From: Gavia stellata
Taxonomy: Eukaryota; Chordata; Aves; Gaviiformes; Gaviidae
Reading direction: 5' to 3'
Assembly: GCF_030936135.1 (NCBI RefSeq)
Contig: NC_082637.1
Location: 1,736,001 to 1,800,000, forward strand
DNA: 64,000 nt
Below the pieces are notes generated by a model. It was given only the letters and a program-made list of their open reading frames with translations. It was not told the origin of the DNA and ran no database searches. Position numbers and translations under genes: made by a program. Below, piece after piece: positions 32,801 through 46,900 of this stretch. Each line of letters begins with the position of its first letter. Positions within the stretch are counted from its first letter, which is position 1.

Positions 32801-35083
32801 TCCACTGCCATCACACTGCTATTACTGTTTTACCACTTCCAAAATGCTGTAGTACAGCAAACTAAGTTCTTGTTCCACAGGAAATTTGAGCATTAAGATT
32901 TTAATTTAATTTAGAATTAAAGAGTTAAATTACTACTGATTACTAATAATTACCATAAGATAAACATCTAAGCGTGCTTTTAAACATGTCTATAATTAAC
33001 TGGATTTGAAAATTCTGAATGCTTCATTTTGTTTCATGACAAATGTTAACTTAAACACTACATACAACTGAAGTATAAAAAACTTATACCACATCTGAAA
33101 CAAAGCAAGATTCTTCAGTGGAGGAGGTTTGGGGTTCTTAAAGAAAAGATACTTTATTTCAAGAGAACTTCTTCCAGCAAAAATCTGAAAAACACTTCAG
33201 AATTTTCTATTAAGAGGTTATTAACAAGGCATTTTAATAAAAGTGCAATATACTTTATTCAACTCCAATTTTAAATGGCTCAATATATTGAGTTACTGAA
33301 AAGAAACACCCCTGGCCGTAACGCAAAAGTCTTATATTGCTAAAACAAAGCAACTCAATTCACGATTTCCCGTGACGACATTCAAAAAACACCCCTGTGC
33401 CTGGAACCTTAACTTTCAAGTCCTAACCATCTTGAGAGCATCTAAACGGACTTGAAGTCGTAATACCAGCAATGGTGACTCATTTTACCGTAACCGTGTC
33501 TCCACCACAGACCACGTGCAGTCAGAGCAGCCAGAACCAGCAAGGCCTTCCCCGCTGCCTGTCCCGCAGGGTTCAGTCAACCTGCAAGCACCCACACAGA
33601 CCAAAACCAACTTTCCACTCAACTAACGCAATCTCACCCTCCAATTCTGAAGCCCATGCGGTCTCTCTAATACCACGTTACCAATTAAGCTTTACAAAAA
33701 CCCAAACAGGCCTCCTGACCATCCCTCCCAACCCTCTCTGCCAACATGGCCAACAGCCAGAGGATGACAAATGTGACGCTTTGATGCTGTTCTTCCAGGC
33801 TGTGCATCTAGACTGAGCCTGATTTAAAAAACACTCTTCTGCTTTCTCGGCAGACAATATTCCCATCTAGACCAGAAGCAGCATCTTGTTTCTTGATTGA
33901 TTATTTTGTTCCATCCCTATTTAATGTTCTCTAACTACAGTGCGAGAGATCATTTAAAATCTGGCGCTTGTCAGCAGATACTCCAGAGAACACTTTCTCA
34001 ATAGAGAGATACGGCTTCACATAAACCAACCAAACCTTAAGACATTCAGTTATAGCCTACAGGGAGAGGAAAATCTATTCCTCGGGCACCATGCCTTTGC
34101 TCTGCGGCTCTGTACCCAAGGCACAGAGGAAACGCACAGCAGCACATCCCACCGCACCCGGCTTGGCATGCCCAGAGGAGCCTTGCAAATACAGCACCTC
34201 CAAAGGTGGGACGGTGGAAGCGGGAGGGCTCCAGCCCTTTGCACATCCATCAATAACCCCTCCACCTGAAGGAGCAGCCGCGGCACGAGTCAGCAGCTCA
34301 CTCTGAAGTAACACTGAACTCTGGTCCTGAAGACCTACCCCAGCGCATGGAAAGGGATGCAGAGGAGAAAAGTTCCATGTCTGATTTTCTTCTTCCTTTC
34401 ATCGTGTGTTCCTTAAAAACTGGGAGAAAGGCAATTCATTGAAATCTAAATTGCTTTTGAAAAAAATTACTTTTGGCTGGGAAAAAAGTCTGCAGAAAAA
34501 TGGTTTCAATTCAACAATTCTCTTTCATCTCAAGATGTTCAGACGTATAGTAAAAAAAATAAAGTAAGTAATCTGATGAACTCTGATGAGCCTAACCTAC
34601 AAACATGCTTGTTAGTTATACTTCTAGCCTCTCAGAATTGGAAAAGATTGAAAAAATTTAAAACTTCTAAATTTCAAACTTTGCAGATTTTTAAATTTTA
34701 GAAGACTTTCCTAATCAAATAGACTACCTACTAGATTTTCTGCTAACACATTTTCTCATTAATGGAGAGAATTGTTGAAAGGAGTTCAACAATTACCTAA
34801 GTAGTTAATGGGAATATCATCAAGGAAAAGTTATGTGTGCAATGAGAGAAAAGTCAGTTCCAGAAAATAAGATTTTATTTCCCTTGACACACTACTAGTT
34901 AAAAGTCCAACAAACAAAAATGTTGTATAAATAGCATTAGCTCTAGAAAGTGCAGGATATAAAATCACAGCGCACATATTGTACCAGCAGCTGGTCAGCA
35001 AGAGATTCGTTCCCTCTGCAGCAAAATAAATCAGCACCACTAGTATTCATCCAAGCTTTTTTTTCAAATGTAAAAACAATAAC

Positions 35084-35109
35084 AAAAAAAAAAAAAAAAA
35101 AAAAAAAAA
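35084..35109. repeat. A26 homopolymer tract
   Basis: Twenty-six A in a row on the + strand, long for a bird genome. No retrocopy or SINE body was recognised beside it and no target-site duplication was evident. Confidence 0.9.
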
Positions 35110-38100
35110 TCAGTGCTGTCCTGAGGGCCAACTCAGGGATGACTGTATCAGAAGCACACCACACATACATAGTAACCATCACTTACTCAAATCAGCAGAT
35201 CCCGAGGTGACCAGGGAAAGGCTTCACAAGCAAGCTCTACGCTCCCCAAGGCAGTTGGCATTGGGAGACTTGCTGCACCTCTTTGATTGTGTTGCAGTGA
35301 GGCCGGAGTCCAAGTTCTCCAGCACCATTAAGACCTTCACCACTTCCCCTTTTTTTGACAGCCTCTGGCACCTCAAGTGTCATCAGCTGATATGAGTTTG
35401 ATACTCAAATAAAATGCAATGATGTTCCAAGAGCCCAGCGACAGCCTGATAGACCCAACAGCATTAAAAAACTACAAACCGACTCCATTCAACTTGCTTT
35501 GGTGCATGGCACGAGCCAGCATGCCCCAGGTCATGGGATGACGTCCTTCAGTGCAGGCAAAAGTACTGGACCGCATGAAGATGACCTGCAGGATCCCCCA
35601 GAATGACTGTGGCACCATCCTTTCATTCTGGAGATCCCGCTCCTGGCTCCCTTCAGGGTCAGCAATTGGATGCAGGTGACAACGGCACCTACCACCAACA
35701 TGCGGCATGCAGAGGGATGACCCCAATACCAACTCATGGTTTAAAAATACTTTGCAAAGGGCCTGAGAGACAGGTGGGCATTGACCAAAGTTAGCACAGT
35801 ACCACCAAGAAGACCCATTCTTACCCCCAAGCACTCCACAGACGTACCATTAACTTTCTGATAAACAAAGAGCTGCATGGAGACATCCAACGAAGAAAAG
35901 AGCAGAGAGGTAGGCAAAGCTGATCTGTGGGAGGACAGGCTGCCTGCTAGATTTCCTGTTAAGAGTCACTTCTAGAAGATGAAAAACACTGATGGCAGCA
36001 GGCTCCTGTTGGAAATCAGAGTCACTATGTAAAGAGAGTTTTGAAATGCATTATTTCTAGCTCTGCCTGTCCTCCTAAAGAAATCATACAGGCTGTAGCA
36101 GAAAGACATCCCAAGATCGACCTGGACGTGGCTGGTCTTTGAAGTTCTTTAGCTACGTCCTTTGAACAGAAATGCAAAGCTCTGCAACACAATCAGAAAG
36201 CCTCCCCTGGTCTTCTGCAGGGACACCAGAAAACTTCCTTTTCTTTCATCCTCAAGATTCTGACTGGTATTAACTCTATCCCAGCCACAATCAGTACAGT
36301 GAAGAACTAAACTCTAGTCCCCTGTCACCCTCAAAACCCCACAACCTGTTACTCTTCTGCTATGGGACAACATCTCTCGCCAACAGAGCATCCAAGAGAG
36401 AACCCCACGCTGACCGGATTATTAACATCAAACTCGTTAACACAGCCATGTTAGACACCTCTTCCCTACCAGAGAGAACATACAGGAATGTCTGCAACGC
36501 AAAGTGGAACAGGCAGAGAATTAAATTTAAGCGTGCATTATCAGAAAGTAGCCTCACAAGTCCTTCCCGAGCAGGAGAGACAGGACATAAGAAAGATAAG
36601 ATAAAACTCCATCCAGTCATCCCAGCATCACGCTATCATTTGTCTGCAATCATCTGCCAAAAAAGCAGAGCCTCACAGCTGCCAAGTAAATGGCCCACAA
36701 TGAGCCAAACATTTTTTCCCCTCAAAAATCAAACAACTCATTGGAGCTATGCTGAGATGAAATTAAAGCTGGCTTCTCTGCTCAAAATCAGACATACACA
36801 ATAATTTCCACGTAGGAGCTGTAAGCAACAATACGTAACAAATGCGGCATTAGTGTGAAAGAAATGATCTTTCCTCATTTTATTCCTTACAGTGGAAACC
36901 CCCAGAGGACCAGACGGATGCTTTCTGGCACGGATGCCTCGCAGCATTTGAACACAGACAGCTTCAGGCTTCAGTATGTAAAAGACACTTGGCAAGCCAC
37001 AGCCACATACTCCTCTCTTTTAGTATGCCAGGATACCCTCTTTAATAGAGAAAGAAATATATACAGAACATACCACATTTTAGAAGTTGTTCTTTAAATG
37101 TAAGGACTTTCAGCTTTCACCCTTTTGAGCACAGGCTGAACAAAACTCCACAGGTAAGAAGCTGGGTTTGTTACTAGGCTCCTCACTGCTACATGTGCCC
37201 TGCGGAAAAGCCATCAGGACTTCCACTTTAAAATCCCCTTCAACTCATGAGAAGCCCGCAGTGAGCATTCACACAAGCAAAACCAGCAAAATCTCCAAAT
37301 ACTGCTTTCTAAACAGATGGGTAAACACCAGACGTTTCCTAAGCTAGAACCCATTCACATCACCACACATCCTACAGGTATTATTCAGAATAAACCAAGC
37401 AGCTCGCCCTTAGCTACTCACATCCATCCATGTTTTCTATTCACATACCCACACCTTTTGGGGTCCTTTTCTCACACGGTGTGCTCTGCTACCCCAAGTT
37501 GTACTTAAAGACAGAAGAGCAGCGCTGAAGCCCTTCCCTTCCAGCCGATGTGGTGTCACTGCCTAAAAACTCTCTCGCTACATGCACACAGAGCAAATAC
37601 ATATTTACATTTGTGTGGGCAAGGGAGAAGAGTGACTAGTTCAGTGATTTTCAGTACTAATCAATATGAAAAATGCATGCAATACAAAAAAGGAAAAAAG
37701 GCAAAGACAAGGACCGCGCCCAACCGTTACCAGAAGCTGTTATCATGACACTTCCCCCGTACTTTTTTCCTCTAGGCCAAACACATAGTACAAAGTGAAT
37801 TGTAACACAAGCAACCATACACATTTTCCTCTATTTCACCATTTCAAAAACCTGCTTGGTAAGTATAGGAATTAGTTCTGGGCTGACTATGCCACAGTTA
37901 GGTCTGTATTTAGCACGTAATCCAGTCTATCACACTTGATTGACTACACAAATATAACTGTGCTACTGACCAGAACATAACGATAATTTACAAAATACCT
38001 GCAAAATACACAAGCCAGAAATGGATTTTGCAAAAGGCAGTAGAATCCTGCCACTGTAAAATAACCCAGACAGCAAATACTCTAACCTTTCACTCACACT

Positions 38101-41100
38101 TCAAAAAGTAAAGCAAGCACAGTCATTAATAGCATTTAAAGGAATGTATTTAAGAAGGAAGCAAGCCAGTATGAGGAAGTTTCAGTGGCTTATTAAAAAA
38201 AAAAAAAACAACTCATAAAATATATATAAATCATGTAACTCCTTTTGAGGGAGTCCAAAAGTTGTACAAGGATTGGGCGTACACAGGGAAGTACCCCCAG
38301 TTAAACGGGAGAGAAGGGGGGTATGGGGACTGCTGTCACAAGCACAGGGTCACTTCCCACCCTACTGACACAGCCCAACACACCGCAGGTTCCAGGAGAA
38401 ATGTTGAGTAGCTCCCTGCTGACTTGCTGTTCAAACCCTCCAAGTCTCTCCTGCTCTTTTGAAGGCAAGCGAAAGCTACCATTCATTATGTTACTTATCT
38501 GTCTGTGTGTCAGGGAAAAAAATAAATTCTATGAAAATTTATGAGCTAATACAGTTATCTGAAAGACATGAAGTGGGCTAGACTTCCGTTTTAACTGCAG
38601 AAGCATGGTATCATTATCCATACTTCATCTCTCCCTGACCTTATCAAATTCATGTTTTGAATCCAAAACTCATCATAAACCTTTTGTAAAACTCCTTTGA
38701 CAAAGCCCAGCCTTTGCCACCAAGCACGTGACTGTTACACTGTTTTTCTGCAGATCTCTATTTAAATTTAGGAACCCTGATATGCTGATGAAGACTCCAA
38801 ACTGGATGATTACATCTAAAAGACCTGAACATTTGCCAGCTACTCATGTTTTTTATAACACTACCCTTCTTCCTGCATACATGAATCAATATGTGCAATG
38901 AACAGTTATCAACAGAGTAAAGAGCAAGGGGGTGAGGGGAGGAAAGTCAACTCCACAGCTTAGAAAGTCTGTCCCGATAGTTGGGGCCATCCTCCGATGG
39001 TATGAAACAGCATCGCTCCACTACCCAGTTATGCTGGTTTACAGTTAGTCAGCCCAAAGGCTGGCCAATACAGCTCAATTTTGTTACCGTGGATCCTTTC
39101 TAGTACCCTTCCAAAAATGTCTTCAGAAGCAGCAGGGGAACACAGGGCTGACCACTATCAACCAGGGGCCATCGTTAGCCCTCTAACTGATCCCCGAATC
39201 AACCCAAACCTGTCTTTTGGAGCATCTTATTAGTGAAGCATCTAATGGAAAGTCTGAATCAAGATTAAGACTAGGAGAATTTCTATTTTGTGCTGCCTAT
39301 AGATAATGGGCTGTATGTATAGTAAAGGGAAAAAGGAAACCCAGACATATCAGTTTGGGAACAGGCAGAAAACAGCAAGCAGAGCCTACTGCTGGCTACA
39401 GCAGCCGTTACAGCTCTGAAATGCCGTGGCCACCATTCCTGTAAAGCTGATGGTCCTTCTAACAGCTAGTCTCTTCCTAAAAAAAACCCAGCTTCCTTGG
39501 ACTTCATTCATTTGCATCGCTGTGCAAGCAGCCTTACTTCCCTGCCTGCCTGAGGCTAGCAGGAACTAAACTGAGTGCCCAATGCTGTCTGAAAGGAATC
39601 GCCCGTTGGAGACTGTCCTGTTACGGACACCGCCGACCTGACTTAGACATGCAATGTTCCCAGTTACTACCGGCCCCCTCTGAAGCAGGAGGACAGCCAC
39701 CAAGGGGAAGGGACCCGCTCTCTGCTGCTTCTGCTGGAGAGATCTCAGTCACGCCTGATAAAGGAGTACATCGTTTTAGTCAATAAAAAGCAAAGCTGCT
39801 ATTACAATAGTTTAAGCTATTGGCTGGCTGCACCCTTGACAGGTCCGTATTTCTATACATCGCTGCTTTTCCCAAAATCTTTGGGCTAGGTTTTCAGTTT
39901 CTTTAATACCAAACAAACTCACGTCGCTGTATCCCAGGCCTGTGCAGGGGCTTACCTAGAAACACGGAGGCTTTTCCGTGGCTGAAGTTCAGCTTTACAT
40001 AGTTCTCTCAAACCCTGAAGGACCAGAGACTGGCCCTGCCGTTTGCACACTCAGTTCACACCTGATCCCAGGGAATGCTACACAGGTAAATACATTTGAT
40101 TGCACTTCATCAAAAGCCCTTCTGCAAACCTCAAAGCAGTTGCCCGTTTGCTGTCAGACAGATAAAGAAGATTTTTGGCATAACTGAACATTAATGCCTT
40201 TTGTTCCATCTTGCTTAGGACAGGCTTGGAAAGCTCTAACACTTGGAGTGTCCCTTTAAACAATCTCTGCAATAATCGTTAGCCACAATAGCAGCTACAC
40301 CTCCCTCCATACAGTAAGGCAGATTTCCACTCCCTGTACCATTCTGTTTAAATAAAAATGTACAACAGTGATCAAAACGGTTTGGCTTGTCCAATAATCT
40401 GATCCCATTTATTGTGGCTCTTTTAAGGACTGTGAATTGTAAAGAAGGTTCCTCAAGATAGAAAATCATTAGTTCTAACAAGCTAATGGCTATTATACAT
40501 TTAAGTCACTGCTTTTGAAAGAGTAAATCATTTCTTCTTTCTACGGCAGACAATCTTATGTGAACACTGAAGCAATCTGATTATTCCATGAAAGGTTTTA
40601 GGAATTAAAGTCTATTGTACTGCTCAGGCACAAATTAGTTATCCCAGCAGTTTTAACCCCTTAAAGCTGCACAGAGAACAGTTATTTCTCTCTTCCAGAT
40701 GAGGCTGTAACCAGAGAGAAGAAAGGTCTTCTCATGCCCCTCTCCTTGACTCCCTGTGATGCTCCTGGGATACTGTTCAAGCCTGTGACCGTGCCGCTGC
40801 CGGCAAGCTTCCCAGGGTGTGTTTCTCTTCTCTCTGCACCAGTGGCCTTCTGCTCGCATGAGGACATGGCAGGCAGACACCTGACACACCACCTCCGAAG
40901 TTCTCATGTTAGCTGGTTATTCTCCTGTCTCTCAAGAAACAGCCGTACTCGCCCCACCCTGGTTAATGCCAGCCCTGCCTGTCCCACACCAATGGCGCCG
41001 GGAGCGGACACGGGAGTTTAGGGGCAGACAAGCAAATGAAAGGTTTTGAGGGCAAGAATGAGGAGTGAATTAGGAGCTGCCACAAGCAAGATTAGCAATG

Positions 41101-43165
41101 AGTTTTATCACTCTAACCTATGGGAATTAGCCAGTTCTTCAAGATTCAAAAGGAAACATAAATCTTAAAGCTCCTTTCCTGATACGAAATTGCAAGATTA
41201 CATGGTCCACTCTCTATCAGTCACTCCAGAGAATTATCCACTGCCTGATAAACCTGCTGTGGTTTAATCACAGAAACCACCTATTTTCACACTGTCTGGC
41301 TATTTCATAATGCTGCATTAACTAGAAGAGGGTGCAGGGAATATCACAGCAGGGAGTCCTCAGCTGCAGTCACAGGGTCACGCTTTATCTCAGCTGTTGG
41401 ACACGGGTACCTCCACCCAGGCCAACAACCTCACCTGGGGGTGGCAGGGGGGAACTCAAATCAAACCCAGACCTGCTGCATTATGCTACTGACAATGTTG
41501 CTCCCCCACGTCACATTTCAACACACAAAATGCAAAGCATAGACTTTGCTGAATTACTCTTGGCTCTTTTGTTTCTCAATAAAAGAAAGAGCAAAATCAA
41601 AGTTTTCGTGGGAACCAGCACAACGTATACTTACAGTCGCCTATGCAGCAGTTCTGAGACCAAATACCTGCCACATGCTAACAGGAAAATCAGCTTGGAA
41701 AATTTGAGGCTGCAATGCATGAACAGTGAGAAAGGAACAGCTTCTCCCAGGAAAAAAAAAAAACCACCTATCCACTTCTCGCAAATGCAAATTGTGACTT
41801 TCAGCAGGCAGGGCTTGCAGATATACAGGTAAGCAGCGTACAACTGTATTTCGTGACATGCTCTCAAGGGCAGAATATTTTTCGAGACGCTATTATGCCA
41901 GCTTTAAACAGTGACAGCATGTATTTCAGTAATGACCAGGTTGTGATATGTCAGCCTTAGCAGTTTCTAGGCACGCTCTAAGGGAGTGTGTTGCTACTCC
42001 CCAGTTCGCACATTTTAGCAGGCTGCCATATATCGCTGTTTCTTTGAAGGCAAAAATAAGCCCCGCACCATGAGAGCTGTCGCTTTTCCCCGCAGCTGTT
42101 CGAACTTCCCTAGCACCATGTTTTAACAGAGCTTTCCAACAACGCTGTGTGCAAAACTGCCAACAGTGCCTTCTTGCGCATTTACTTGTAACACCCCATC
42201 TTGAGAGCTTCACACGCAGCCAAAACCCACCAGATTTGTTGAGAAGAGTTTTTCAGCACGGGAAAACTGTTTCTCCTTTAAGTCAAAGTCTGATTAAAGA
42301 ACTGAAAGAGGAGTCACACTCTCTCTCACTAGTGTGAATTAGCATAACTCCAGGACTTGGGCCTTTTTTCCCCCATATGCTTGGCAAGTAGGCAATTCAT
42401 TTTACCTTTGGCAATTTTTTTTTTCCGCCTACAGCCCATGGCATAACGCTACTTTAAAAGAACTTTTATAATAGAGTTCAGAAGAGGCAAGCTATTTCTC
42501 TGCCACTCTGCGTACCTGCCTTTCTCCTCTTGCTACAGACACCTTCAAAGACGCTTGAGTTAAGCTCTGCAGAAGCTGTGCTTGGCTACAAAGTTAAGGA
42601 CCAAATCTGTTCCCGTGATCTCTGCAAAGTGCATAAAACTGCAGGAAAGAAGCTTCTCCTCAATAATCTGATCTAATACGTATGAAAGAGTATTAACCAT
42701 ACATTGGTATAACAAAATTGGTCAGGGTATTTCTGAACCAGCTAATTTTTTCTAAATGAAAAAGTGCATTCAGCTGATCTTTTTATATACTTCATATCAT
42801 ATTCTCATCTCATTCCTCCACCCAAATTAAGGAGTGACAGCAGACACAGCGCCATAAAAACGTGTCTGTTCACGGAAGAACTATTTCGGGGTAACTATAT
42901 TTGGACACTCTGGAATAAGAGCGCCTTGTTACGAATTCACTTTATGCTTTATATGCATCATTCATTTACATGTATCATTCACTAGATGCTTTATACTGCC
43001 CTTCCCTTTCTACCAGCCAGGTCTTCTGCATTCACAAATCCACCAGCTCGAAATGCAGCATATGCCAGAAAGCCATACAGCCCAGACCCCCTCTGCACGT
43101 CCCCCCCCGCTGTCACGAGGGGAACACAGTCGCGATAGTGGCCGCATGTCGGGGGTGGCACTCCC

Positions 43166-43244
43166 GCCTGCCGCCCCGCTCCAGCCCGCGGCCCGGGGCG
43201 GCTGGAAGCCGCCCCGGGCCGCGGGCTGGAGCGGGGCGGCTGGC
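43166..43244. repeat. GC-rich inverted repeat (hairpin) in the promoter island
   Basis: Arm 43170-43203 is the exact reverse complement of arm 43207-43240, separated by three bases (GGA). After one mismatch the pairing resumes for three more base pairs on each side. The arms are almost entirely G and C, so either strand can fold into a very stable hairpin. Confidence 0.95.
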
Positions 43245-43311
43245 CGAGCTCCGTGCTCGGCGATTTCAAAGCACCCCGCAACCGGCTCCCCACCCCCGGT
43301 CTCCATTTTAC

Positions 43312-43480
43312 CCTCCCTCCAGACACGAAGTCCCAGGGCCGCCCCGAGCCGCCCCGCCGCGGGCCTGGCCCACCGCCTCGCCTCGCCGGGCCGCGGTAAC
43401 GGTGGAACCCAGGCCGACAGCGGCCGGCGGGGCGGGAAGGGTCGCCCCGGTTCCCCCCCCTCCCCGCGGGCGGCAGAGAC
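43312..43480 (-). other. RAB27B: Possible RAB27B non-coding exon 1 (approximate)
   Basis: On the - strand the site GGGAGG|GTAAAA (intron starting at 43311) is a reasonable donor within the CpG island, and GAACAG|GTCTCT near 43480 is another. Joining either to the acceptor at 29838 would give a non-coding first exon, as in mammalian RAB27B. The choice between them and the transcription start cannot be settled from sequence. Confidence 0.25.
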
Positions 43481-43950
43481 CTGTTCTCCGGGAGCGCCGC
43501 GCCGCCTGCGCCTCTCTCCTCGCTGTCGGCGGCAATAGGGGGACGAGCGAGGCGCGGAGCACCTCCCTCTGCGGGAGCCCGGCGCCGAGGCTGGGCTGAG
43601 GCGGAGGCGTCGCTGCCGGGGCCGGCGCACGGATGTGGGCGCTCGCCCCGAGGCCGAGGCTGGCGGCTGCCGGCGGCGGGGCGGGGACGGGACGTGCGGG
43701 GGGGGGCCGGGTTCTCCTGAGGGAAAGCACCCTCCGCCGGCCCTCCCTGCCGAGGGTGTCTCTTGGTGAGACGCTAAAAGCGGTGGTAGTGAGGAGGAGA
43801 TCAGCCTTCCCTCTGGGGAGGCAGGTGGTGGGCGCGAAAGCCCGGGGGACGGTGCCCAGCCAGCTGGGTGCAGGTCAGGCCAAAGCCCTCAGAGAGCAGG
43901 AAGAAGAGGGTCTCACACTAGGCCCCTTCTTCCCCGGTTTTCCCTCAGGC

Positions 43951-46900
43951 GAACCGGCCCGCCTCCAGTGGAGGATTTCCAGCTTTCCCCCCGAGGAAAC
44001 CAGGGGCCTGAGCAGCATCTTTGCTCTGAGGGAGAGTCCCGGCTCCAAGCAGGACCCAGCCATCAGCCTCCCTTTGCCTGCAAGCACGGCCCAGCCCTGC
44101 CTTCCTGGGAAGAGGTGGAGGGCAGGAGCCTGCCAGTCGAGTCCCGCAGCCCAGCCAGTCCCAACTTGTGCCCCGCCATCGGTTTGATGCACGGTCAGGT
44201 TTTACCAGCAGTTCTCCAGGGGAGCAGCCCTGGCTGAGCACAACGCCATATTGCAGGCCTGATCCAGAGCAAAGAGCAGCTGTAACCTATTACTTACCAC
44301 CCCCCTGAATCCTTAGGGGAAGAAGTTTAAAGGGCTTCTTTCCACAGCCTTGCTAGCTCAAGTTAACTCAATTTTTCCCTTTCATTTGTCTCCTAGTTCC
44401 CAAAACTCAATCCGAGGCAGTTGGCCAGTCAGGTTGTGTTTCAAACCCTGCCGCTATTCCTGTATCCCAATGCCGTGAGGATCGAGCGGTGCAGCTGCAA
44501 GAGTTCAGCCAGTGCTAATCCAGTCACTGCTAACCCAATCACTCTGTGCTACTGAAAAAAACCAAACAGCATTTTGTAGCTAAAACGCAGCTCTTTCTGA
44601 AGTGCTTCCACACGACAATCCTAGGACTGGAGTACCTTCAGTGAGCTCATACAGCCCAACAGCACGGTTATAATAATTTCTGCTACAGGCTTGTCCTTAC
44701 ACAAGAGTAACTCTTTACCCTAACTTGATGTGAATTTGATGTCTCCACTGCAGAGCACTTGAGAAGCCTCACAGGGCTGGCAGAGATGCGTTCTCTCTCT
44801 AGTACTGCGCATTGGTATTCACGTGGAAAACAGTAACAACATTTGCACTACACTGCTGATAACTGGCACATAGTGCTAGCATAGTTTGGCCCCAAAATAT
44901 CTGCTTTAAAAATAAGAACGCAAGAGGCAGGAGAGGGAGAGAGCTGAGTGAGAACACAGAAAAATAAGGGCTGGTGTTACCCTGTGTACTTATTTTGGCA
45001 AGGTTATAGCACATTGCAAAGCCCTTGGGTGGCAGAGCTGCGTGTTCAGAGTGAGTTCTAATACTTTCACTCAAATCCTTGGACTTGTCATAGTTTCAGC
45101 AGACTGTACTGTGAAGTTATATCTTACAATTCCTTTTTTATATGTCATTTTTTTTGTGCGTGCCTTCATTGGTGAGATGTGATGGGGAATGGTTGAGGTA
45201 TCACACTGATAAAGTAGGTTGATAGAACACATCATCGGCTGAGGAACAAAGAACGGGAGTTTGAGCTTCATACCCTACTTGAACATATAGGAACCCTCTG
45301 CCATTATTTTTTCCATTTTGATTTCTGTGTGTCCAGAGGTATCTGCAAGACTACGATAGCTGCAGGTAACCCTTCACGATCCCGGGAGGATGGTCCAGCT
45401 GCAGATCCTGCACCCGGTCCCACCTTCTAGCACTTGCAGCCACTTAGAGGTCTGTTTAAATGGTTCCTGCCCTTCCCTGGGGTTTGTTACTGGTGATGTT
45501 TCGAAACAGTGCTGTCACTGCCATGAGAAAAGAGTTTTTCTGAATGGTTTTGTTCTTTGGGCTGCACAGCTTACAAATAAACGTTCTTACCAATGGCGCA
45601 TACGTCCTTTTTGAAAAATACTTTCCCTGCAGCTCAGCTGGGAACAGCAATCACTCCGTTTAAGATCAGTCAGACCGGTTGCCAGCATTGGCTGCTGCAA
45701 CGTTTGGAAATGGCTTATCACTGGTCTGTTTGCCCCTTTCCCTGCTGGTAAATGCCCAGTGCTCGTAGGCAGAGGAGATCAAACTGTTGGCAAACATTTC
45801 TTTGAGGCCTCACAGCTCAGAACTTCGCACCCACACAGTAGCCGACAAATTGGCTTGCAATCAGCAGTGATTCAGTTTGGCCACACAGGCAATTAGTAAC
45901 TCTGCTGGTTGCCAGCTCTTTTTATATAACTGGAAATGTTTTGTTCTGACGGGCAGTTTCAGAGAGAAGCATTTCTCTAAAGCCCTTGCAGTTTCTCGAT
46001 AAGTTTTCTCTTTATCTCCTCTAGGCTGCTAGATGTTAAATAAAACCATTGTAGTTGTGTTTCTTTTGGGTCCCTTAAATTAAAGGCAAATGTCTTACTC
46101 AGTAACCTCATTTTCCTGCTTATTCCTCTAACAATTAAAATTCAGTGTTATTCACAAGAACAGGAAATGTGCATGGATCCTGTTCTTTCCAGATAGAGAA
46201 ATTTCTTGTGAAGCAGCAGTGACTAAACAATTACTTCACAGAGTTATTAGAGAAAATAATGCAAAGTTAATAACGAAGGGGTGATATTTCCTGATACGCT
46301 TTTTTTTTTTAAAGAGGGCTGGATCTGCTTTGGGAGTAGTAGCAGGATGTGGTATTTACATTCCCTGTGACAAGCATATTTGCATTAGCTGCTGCGATAT
46401 TGCACCACAATGAAAGCAAATATGTTATCTCACCTGTTCTCCCTGTGCCTACAGCTGGGAACGAATACCGGCTGGCAGCGGCTGCCCAGCTCAGCATAGC
46501 TTCACTCCTCTCCAGCAATAAGGAAGAAGCTGCAGCCAACTCTCTCTCTCTCCTCTGTTTTTCCTTTAATTATCCCAGAAAGTTATTTCTCATTCAAATT
46601 TTTCTTTAAGGCCTGCTCTACTTGGGAACCAAAAAAAATCGTTTTAACTATGTTTAGCAGAACTGGTGTATGCCTTTAAGTAAGCTGTCTTAAACCAGTT
46701 CTTGTGGCTCAGTTGTGGTTTTTCTCAAAGTATTAATAGCATCATTTTTCATCTCACTAATGCAAGCTAAATTAATGTATATTCAGCCTCATTAAGCTGC
46801 TACAAACGTCTCATGCAAATGCACTCAATCTGCTTTAGTCTTGCTTAACTCACTCAGCCTGGGTCTGTAAGGACTGGGGCACGTTGCTGTCTTACAGCGG

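Larger units (their letters stand above)
29839..43311 (-). other. RAB27B: RAB27B 5' intron (upper end inferred)
   Basis: About 13.5 kb between the first coding exon and the CpG island. No coding exon was recognised on either strand. It has an A26 run at 35084-35109 and otherwise unique sequence. A 120-codon open frame on the - strand at 35834-35472 resembles no family known to me. Additional non-coding 5' exons cannot be excluded by eye. Confidence 0.55.
43088..43950. promoter_or_regulatory. RAB27B: CpG island, presumed RAB27B promoter
   Basis: A sharp jump in GC and CpG content stands out in AT-rich surroundings, densest at about 43090-43700. It is the only such island upstream of the RAB27B coding exons, at the expected 5' side on the - strand. 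No TATA box was picked out, as is common for CpG-island promoters. Long open frames through it on both strands reflect composition, not genes. A divergent transcript on the + strand is possible (a GTGAGA donor-like site near 43763) but unsupported. Confidence 0.65.

Noticed and set aside
35060-35109. A26 run as the tail of a processed pseudogene
   Set aside because: Sequence to its left shows no coding similarity or AATAAA at the right distance, and no flanking direct repeats were found.
35472-35834. 120-codon - strand open frame in the RAB27B 5' intron, considered as a transposon or retroviral relic
   Set aside because: No recognisable transposase, reverse transcriptase or Gag-like motif, no terminal repeats seen.
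43053-44241. Overlapping open frames of 90-210 codons on both strands across the CpG island
   Set aside because: Stop codons are rare in sequence this GC-rich. The frames overlap each other on both strands, the products are Pro/Ala/Gly/Arg-rich with no domain, and the hairpin itself is read as protein in several frames.
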